Assembly: GCA_041627895.1 (NCBI GenBank)
Contig: JBFKQC010000007.1
Coordinates: 1 to 64,000 of the forward strand
Direction: 5' to 3'
Length of the DNA: 64,000 nt
DNA from: JBFKQC01 sp041627895
Lineage (GTDB): Bacteria > Pseudomonadota > Alphaproteobacteria > Rhodobacterales > Rhodobacteraceae
The position numbers and the translations under genes are program-made. The notes below the pieces were generated by a model. That model saw only the letters and a list, made by a program, of their open reading frames with translations, was not told the origin of the DNA and ran no database searches. Positions 61,042-64,000 of the stretch are shown piece after piece. Positions within the stretch are counted from its first letter, which is position 1. Each line of letters opens with the position of its first letter.

Positions 61042-62103
61042 TCAGCCCGCCGAGGCGGGGAGCCCCGCGATGTGGCGGTCGAATTCGGCCCCGGCCCGTC
61101 CCCAGACGCCGGTGTCGGGCGCGTCGAGCGTCATGAGCGAGGGCAGGAGTTGCGCGGCGTAGTCGCGGGAGGACTCCACCGGCAGCAGCGACGGCAGGTT
61201 GTCGATCGCCATGACGTCCAGCGGCGGCTCGTCGTGGACCCGCAGCGCGGGTTCCTCCCAGGTGGTGACGCGGTCGTAGACCTTGACCGGCGAGAAATCG
61301 CTCGTCGGGTCGCAGGCGATGTCGCCGATCACGGTAAGGGTCCGCGGGCGGGCCGGGGTGTCGGCGGGGACGAAGACCGGGGCGCCGGGCCGGGCGAGGA
61401 TGCAGTTGAGGAAAATGTCGTGCTGCAGCACTTCGGGGAACGGACCGCCATGGGCGGTCTCGGCGATGTCCCATTTCGTGACCGGCACGCCGAGCGCGAC
61501 GCAAAGGTCGCTGGCGCCGGTTCCGACGCGGCCGAGGGCGCCGATCACGATGGCGGACGGGCGCCGGGCGGGCATCTCGGCGCCGAGGTCATCGAGCAGC
61601 GCGGCCTTGCCGTCATAGACGCCCACGGGTCCGCAAAGCCCGCCCCGCTGCTGCGCGGCCCAGCATTTCAGCGCCACGGCGGCGCCGGCGAAACCCGCCC
61701 AGTGGCCGAAGGCGGCGACGCGGCGGCCGGCCTCGTCGGTGAGATATTCAAGGTCGTAGAGCGTGCCGCCGCCGGCCCGGAGCCGGCCGAGCAGCACCTG
61801 CCCGGCGGGCTGGCCCTTGTAGGCGTGGCCGAACATGATGTGGCGGTGGGCAAGCGGCGTGCCGTCCTCGGGCAGTTCCTTCAGCCCGAAGACGATGGCG
61901 TCGGCGGGGGCCGTGGGCCAGGTGCCCTCGGGCGCGATCCGGCAGCCGGCATCGCGGTAGCCGTCGATCGGGATGGCGCGCGCGGCGCTTTGCTCGACCG
62001 TGACGCGGATACCTTTCGCGATCAGCGTGGCGGCACCTTCGGGGGTCAATCCCACGCGCTGTTCATGGTCGCGCTGCTCGGCACGGACCCACAGATGTGT
62101 CAT
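61042..62103 (-). CDS. Saccharopine dehydrogenase (NAD+, L-lysine-forming type)
   Basis: This 353-residue protein is of the alanine dehydrogenase/LYS1 family: N-terminal LWVRAEQRDHEQRVGLTP, HIMFGHAYKGQPAG, and a nucleotide-binding segment SAIVIGALGRVGTGASDL. LYS1-type enzymes interconvert saccharopine with lysine and 2-oxoglutarate. With the downstream LYS9-like gene 53 bp away it forms a saccharopine pathway pair, for lysine breakdown or synthesis; the direction cannot be read. Confidence 0.86.
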   Translation of the reverse strand: MTHLWVRAEQRDHEQRVGLTPEGAATLIAKGIRVTVEQSAARAIPIDGYRDAGCRIAPEGTWPTAPADAIVFGLKELPEDGTPLAHRHIMFGHAYKGQPAGQVLLGRLRAGGGTLYDLEYLTDEAGRRVAAFGHWAGFAGAAVALKCWAAQQRGGLCGPVGVYDGKAALLDDLGAEMPARRPSAIVIGALGRVGTGASDLCVALGVPVTKWDIAETAHGGPFPEVLQHDIFLNCILARPGAPVFVPADTPARPRTLTVIGDIACDPTSDFSPVKVYDRVTTWEEPALRVHDEPPLDVMAIDNLPSLLPVESSRDYAAQLLPSLMTLDAPDTGVWGRAGAEFDRHIAGLPASAG

Positions 62104-62184
62104 GGTGCGGCGTCCTCCCACGGTGTCGTCTAGGGGATCGCCGCGGGCTTGCCAATGGCCGCGCGGCACGGAAGGGTGAGGGGC

Positions 62185-63369
62185 ATGAAGCCGGATGCCG
62201 ACAGATTTCTGTCCGACCTGCACGAGTTGCGCAAGATCGGTGCGGCGGGGGTGGGCAAGGGCGTGGTGCGGCCGGCGTTTTCCCCGGCCGACATTGCTGC
62301 GCGCGACTGGCTGGCGGGGCGGATGGCCGAGGCGGGGCTGACCGCGCATCTCGATCCGGTGGGCAACCTCTTCGGGCTGGCCGGGGGGACGAGCCTGCTG
62401 CTTGGCTCGCATTCCGACAGCCAGCCAGAGGGCGGATGGCTCGACGGTGCGCTGGGGGTGATCGCGGCGCTGGAAGTGGCGCGCGCCAGCGGTGGCAAGG
62501 TTTCTGTCCTGTCCTTCCAGGACGAGGAGGGGCGCTATGGCCCGCTGATCGGCAGCGCGGTCTGGTCGGGCGGGATGACGCTGGACCAGGCCGACGCGAT
62601 GACGGATGCGGGCGGCGAACGCTTTGCCCAGGCGCGGGCACGGATCGCCGGCCGGGCCGGCGACTTCGTCGATCCGGCGCGGTTTCGCGGGTTCATCGAG
62701 CTGCATATCGAGCAGGGGCCGTGGCTGGAACAGGCCGGTCACGCGGTGGGCGTGGTGACCGGGATCGTTGGCTTGCGCGGTCTGGATATCGCCCTAGAGG
62801 GCCAGCAGAACCACGCGGGCACCACGGCGATGCATGTCCGGCGCGACGCGTTCCAGGGGCTCGCGGCGTTCAACGCCCGGATCAACGAGCGGCTGGCCGA
62901 GGTGGCGACGGCGCGAACGGTCTGGACCATCGGCGAGGTCAACCTGTCGCCCAACGCCACGTCGATCGTGCCGGGGCGCGCGGCGTTTCACGTGCAGTGG
63001 CGCGACGCCGAAGCTGCGCGGCTGGACCGGATGGAGGCGATCATTCGCGACGCCGCGGCCGAAGTCGCCGCCGAGCGCGGGCTGCGCGTGACGGTCGAGG
63101 CGCAGCCGCCGCTGGCGCCGGTGGCGATGGACGCGCGGCTGCAGGCGGCGCTGGCCGAGGCCGCCGAGGCGGTCGCGCCGGGGCGCTGGCAGGCGATGCC
63201 CTCGGGCGCGGTGCACGACGCCTCGAACGTCTCGCGGCTGATGCCGGCGGCGATGCTGTTCGTCCCCTCGATCGGCGGGATCAGCCACGATTTCGCCGAG
63301 GATACCGACGAGGCCGATCTGGTGGTCGGGCTCGAAGTGCTGGCCGAGGCGGCCGGGCGGCTTCAGTAA
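62185..63369 (+). CDS. M20-family amidohydrolase (N-carbamoyl amino acid hydrolase/allantoate amidohydrolase type)
   Basis: This 394-residue zinc hydrolase has metal-binding segments LLGSHSDSQPEGGWLDGALG, SFQDEEGRYG and FIELHIEQGPWLEQ, and the late PSGAVHDASNVSRLMPAAML. The family includes beta-ureidopropionase, N-carbamoyl-L-amino acid hydrolase and allantoate amidohydrolase, which I cannot separate by eye. If it is the last, its product feeds the AllE enzyme at 8.7 kb. The start is ATG 62185, after a G-rich ribosome-binding site. Confidence 0.83.
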   Translation: MKPDADRFLSDLHELRKIGAAGVGKGVVRPAFSPADIAARDWLAGRMAEAGLTAHLDPVGNLFGLAGGTSLLLGSHSDSQPEGGWLDGALGVIAALEVARASGGKVSVLSFQDEEGRYGPLIGSAVWSGGMTLDQADAMTDAGGERFAQARARIAGRAGDFVDPARFRGFIELHIEQGPWLEQAGHAVGVVTGIVGLRGLDIALEGQQNHAGTTAMHVRRDAFQGLAAFNARINERLAEVATARTVWTIGEVNLSPNATSIVPGRAAFHVQWRDAEAARLDRMEAIIRDAAAEVAAERGLRVTVEAQPPLAPVAMDARLQAALAEAAEAVAPGRWQAMPSGAVHDASNVSRLMPAAMLFVPSIGGISHDFAEDTDEADLVVGLEVLAEAAGRLQ

Positions 63370-63527
63370 CCGGCCATGAGCCCCTTGACCCAGGGCAGCA
63401 CCGAGGCGGCGAGCAGGCCGACCGCCGCGCCGACGCCCAGCCGGACCGGCAGGCGCGGGAAGGTCGGTGCAACGGCGCTGAGGCAGCCGCAGACCACCGC
63501 GTAGAAGCCGAGCGTGATCGGGTCCAT
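63363..63527 (-). CDS. Small membrane protein, 54 residues
   Basis: The frame opens MDPITLGFYAVVCGCL and ends VKGLMAGY, with two hydrophobic helices (residues 5-20 and 30-50) separated by a short basic loop. Its 3' end overlaps the amidohydrolase gene by 7 bp. The pattern resembles small membrane proteins annotated in Rhodobacterales, but the ribosome-binding site is weak. Confidence 0.55.
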   Translation of the reverse strand: MDPITLGFYAVVCGCLSAVAPTFPRLPVRLGVGAAVGLLAASVLPWVKGLMAGY

Positions 63528-63600
63528 GGACGCAGCCTAGCACAGGGCTATATTCGGTAAAGCTCATTCAAACCGGCGGCCGCACGGTGCTAGCGTTAAC

Positions 63601-63614
63601 TGAACGGTCGTTCA
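63601..63614. promoter_or_regulatory. TetR-type operator palindrome
   Basis: tgaacg-gt-cgttca is a perfect 6-2-6 inverted repeat of the kind bound by TetR-family repressors of fatty-acid or aromatic catabolism. It lies 9 bp before the -35 box of the downstream promoter. Confidence 0.65.
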
Positions 63615-63623
63615 AAAAATAAG

Positions 63624-63652
63624 TTGACCTGCGGCGTGAAAAACCGTCTATT
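63624..63652 (+). promoter_or_regulatory. Sigma-70 promoter of the acyl-CoA synthetase gene
   Basis: ttgacc (63624-63629) and tctatt (63647-63652) are separated by an ideal 17-bp spacer, 57 bp before the GTG start. Confidence 0.7.
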
Positions 63653-63708
63653 CCTTTGTGGATTTCCGAGGGAAATTCGTGGCTCGGCCAGCCACAAGGG
63701 AGGACAGC

Positions 63709-64000
63709 GTGCCGCAATCGACCGGTCAGACGGCTGACCTGATCTCTATTCCCGCGCTGCTGGCGCGGAACGCCCGCAAATTCGGTGCCAGGACCGCATA
63801 CCGGGAAAAGGAATACGGCATCTGGCAAAGCTGGACCTGGATCGAGGCGGCCGAGGAAATCCGCGCCACAGCGCTTGGCTATCTGAACCTGGGGGTCAAC
63901 GAGGGCGACCATATCGCCGTGGTCGGGCGCAACCGGCCGGCGCATTACATGGCGATGGTGGCCGCGCAGATGGTCGGCGCGATCCCGGTGCCGCTGTACC
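63709..64000 (+). CDS. AMP-dependent acyl-CoA synthetase (3' end outside window)
   Basis: About 97 codons are present. GTG 63709 follows GGGAGGA. The sequence ISIPALLARNARKFGARTAY, WQSWTWIEAAEEIRATALGY and VVGRNRPAHYMAMVAAQMVG is the N-terminal domain of long-chain-fatty-acid-type AMP-binding enzymes. In Rhodobacterales such genes often head branched-chain ABC transporter operons for fatty or aromatic acids. A TetR-like operator and strong promoter precede it, suggesting induction by its substrate. Confidence 0.85.
   Translation, partial: MPQSTGQTADLISIPALLARNARKFGARTAYREKEYGIWQSWTWIEAAEEIRATALGYLNLGVNEGDHIAVVGRNRPAHYMAMVAAQMVGAIPVPLY

Overview
The window is high-GC (roughly two thirds G+C) chromosomal DNA from an alphaproteobacterium, most probably of the order Rhodobacterales. 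The evidence is the gene set: rpoZ-rel-DUF2062-pdxJ and acpS-lepB-rnc-era-DUF1491-recO in typical alphaproteobacterial order, an NDUFS4-like complex I subunit, an RpoE/ChrR singlet-oxygen module with the ChrR zinc residues at the positions known in Rhodobacter, a methylsuccinyl-CoA dehydrogenase of the ethylmalonyl-CoA pathway, and the beta-hydroxyaspartate-cycle genes. All assignments are from reading the sequence; no database search was run.

Layout. 1-2.8 kb: end of the pyruvate dehydrogenase genes (E2, and E3 with its own lipoyl domain). 3.1-8.7 kb: bhcABCD with the divergent IclR regulator bhcR, which together assimilate glyoxylate to oxaloacetate; next to it is (S)-ureidoglycine aminohydrolase (8.7-9.5 kb), whose pathway also ends in glyoxylate. 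9.7-12.75 kb: a ruined L-rhamnose locus in which kinase, transporter, mutarotase and isomerase genes survive only as pieces, twice joined in frame to each other. 12.9-18.4 kb: a secreted von Willebrand A protein with five 88-residue repeats, and a translationally coupled trio (flavin oxidase, membrane protein, anchored protein). 18.5-25.3 kb (minus strand): pdxJ, DUF2062, rel, rpoZ, a CadC-like regulator, folK. 25.4-37.4 kb: housekeeping genes (NYN protein, cytochrome c, ispH, rnhA, fmt, ybaK-like, uvrB, NDUFS4-like) separated by gaps rich in palindromes and dispersed hairpin repeats.

37.5-41.5 kb: a tRNA-Arg followed by IS21 and IS5 remnants, a membrane-anchored FHA/trypsin-like protease, a SnoaL remnant and a collapsed RND efflux pump. 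42.1-50.8 kb: acpS, two lepB genes, rnc, era, DUF1491 and recO, interrupted by a hybrid histidine kinase and a flavin monooxygenase, both on the opposite strand. 50.8-54.9 kb: aminotransferase, an IS110-family element, a secreted hypothetical. 55-64 kb: mcd, a TauE-like exporter, an 8-bp satellite, rpoE-chrR, a DUF3775 protein, two saccharopine-dehydrogenase-type genes, an M20 amidohydrolase and the start of an acyl-CoA synthetase gene behind a clear promoter and operator.

The most unusual features are: (i) two loci where deletions fused neighbouring genes of one operon in frame; (ii) four back-to-back perfect palindromes, each centred on GTCGAC but with different arms; (iii) a dispersed hairpin repeat that supplies start or stop codons to adjacent ORFs; and (iv) the split of the usually contiguous pdxJ-acpS junction, which a single inversion of about 23.6 kb would repair.
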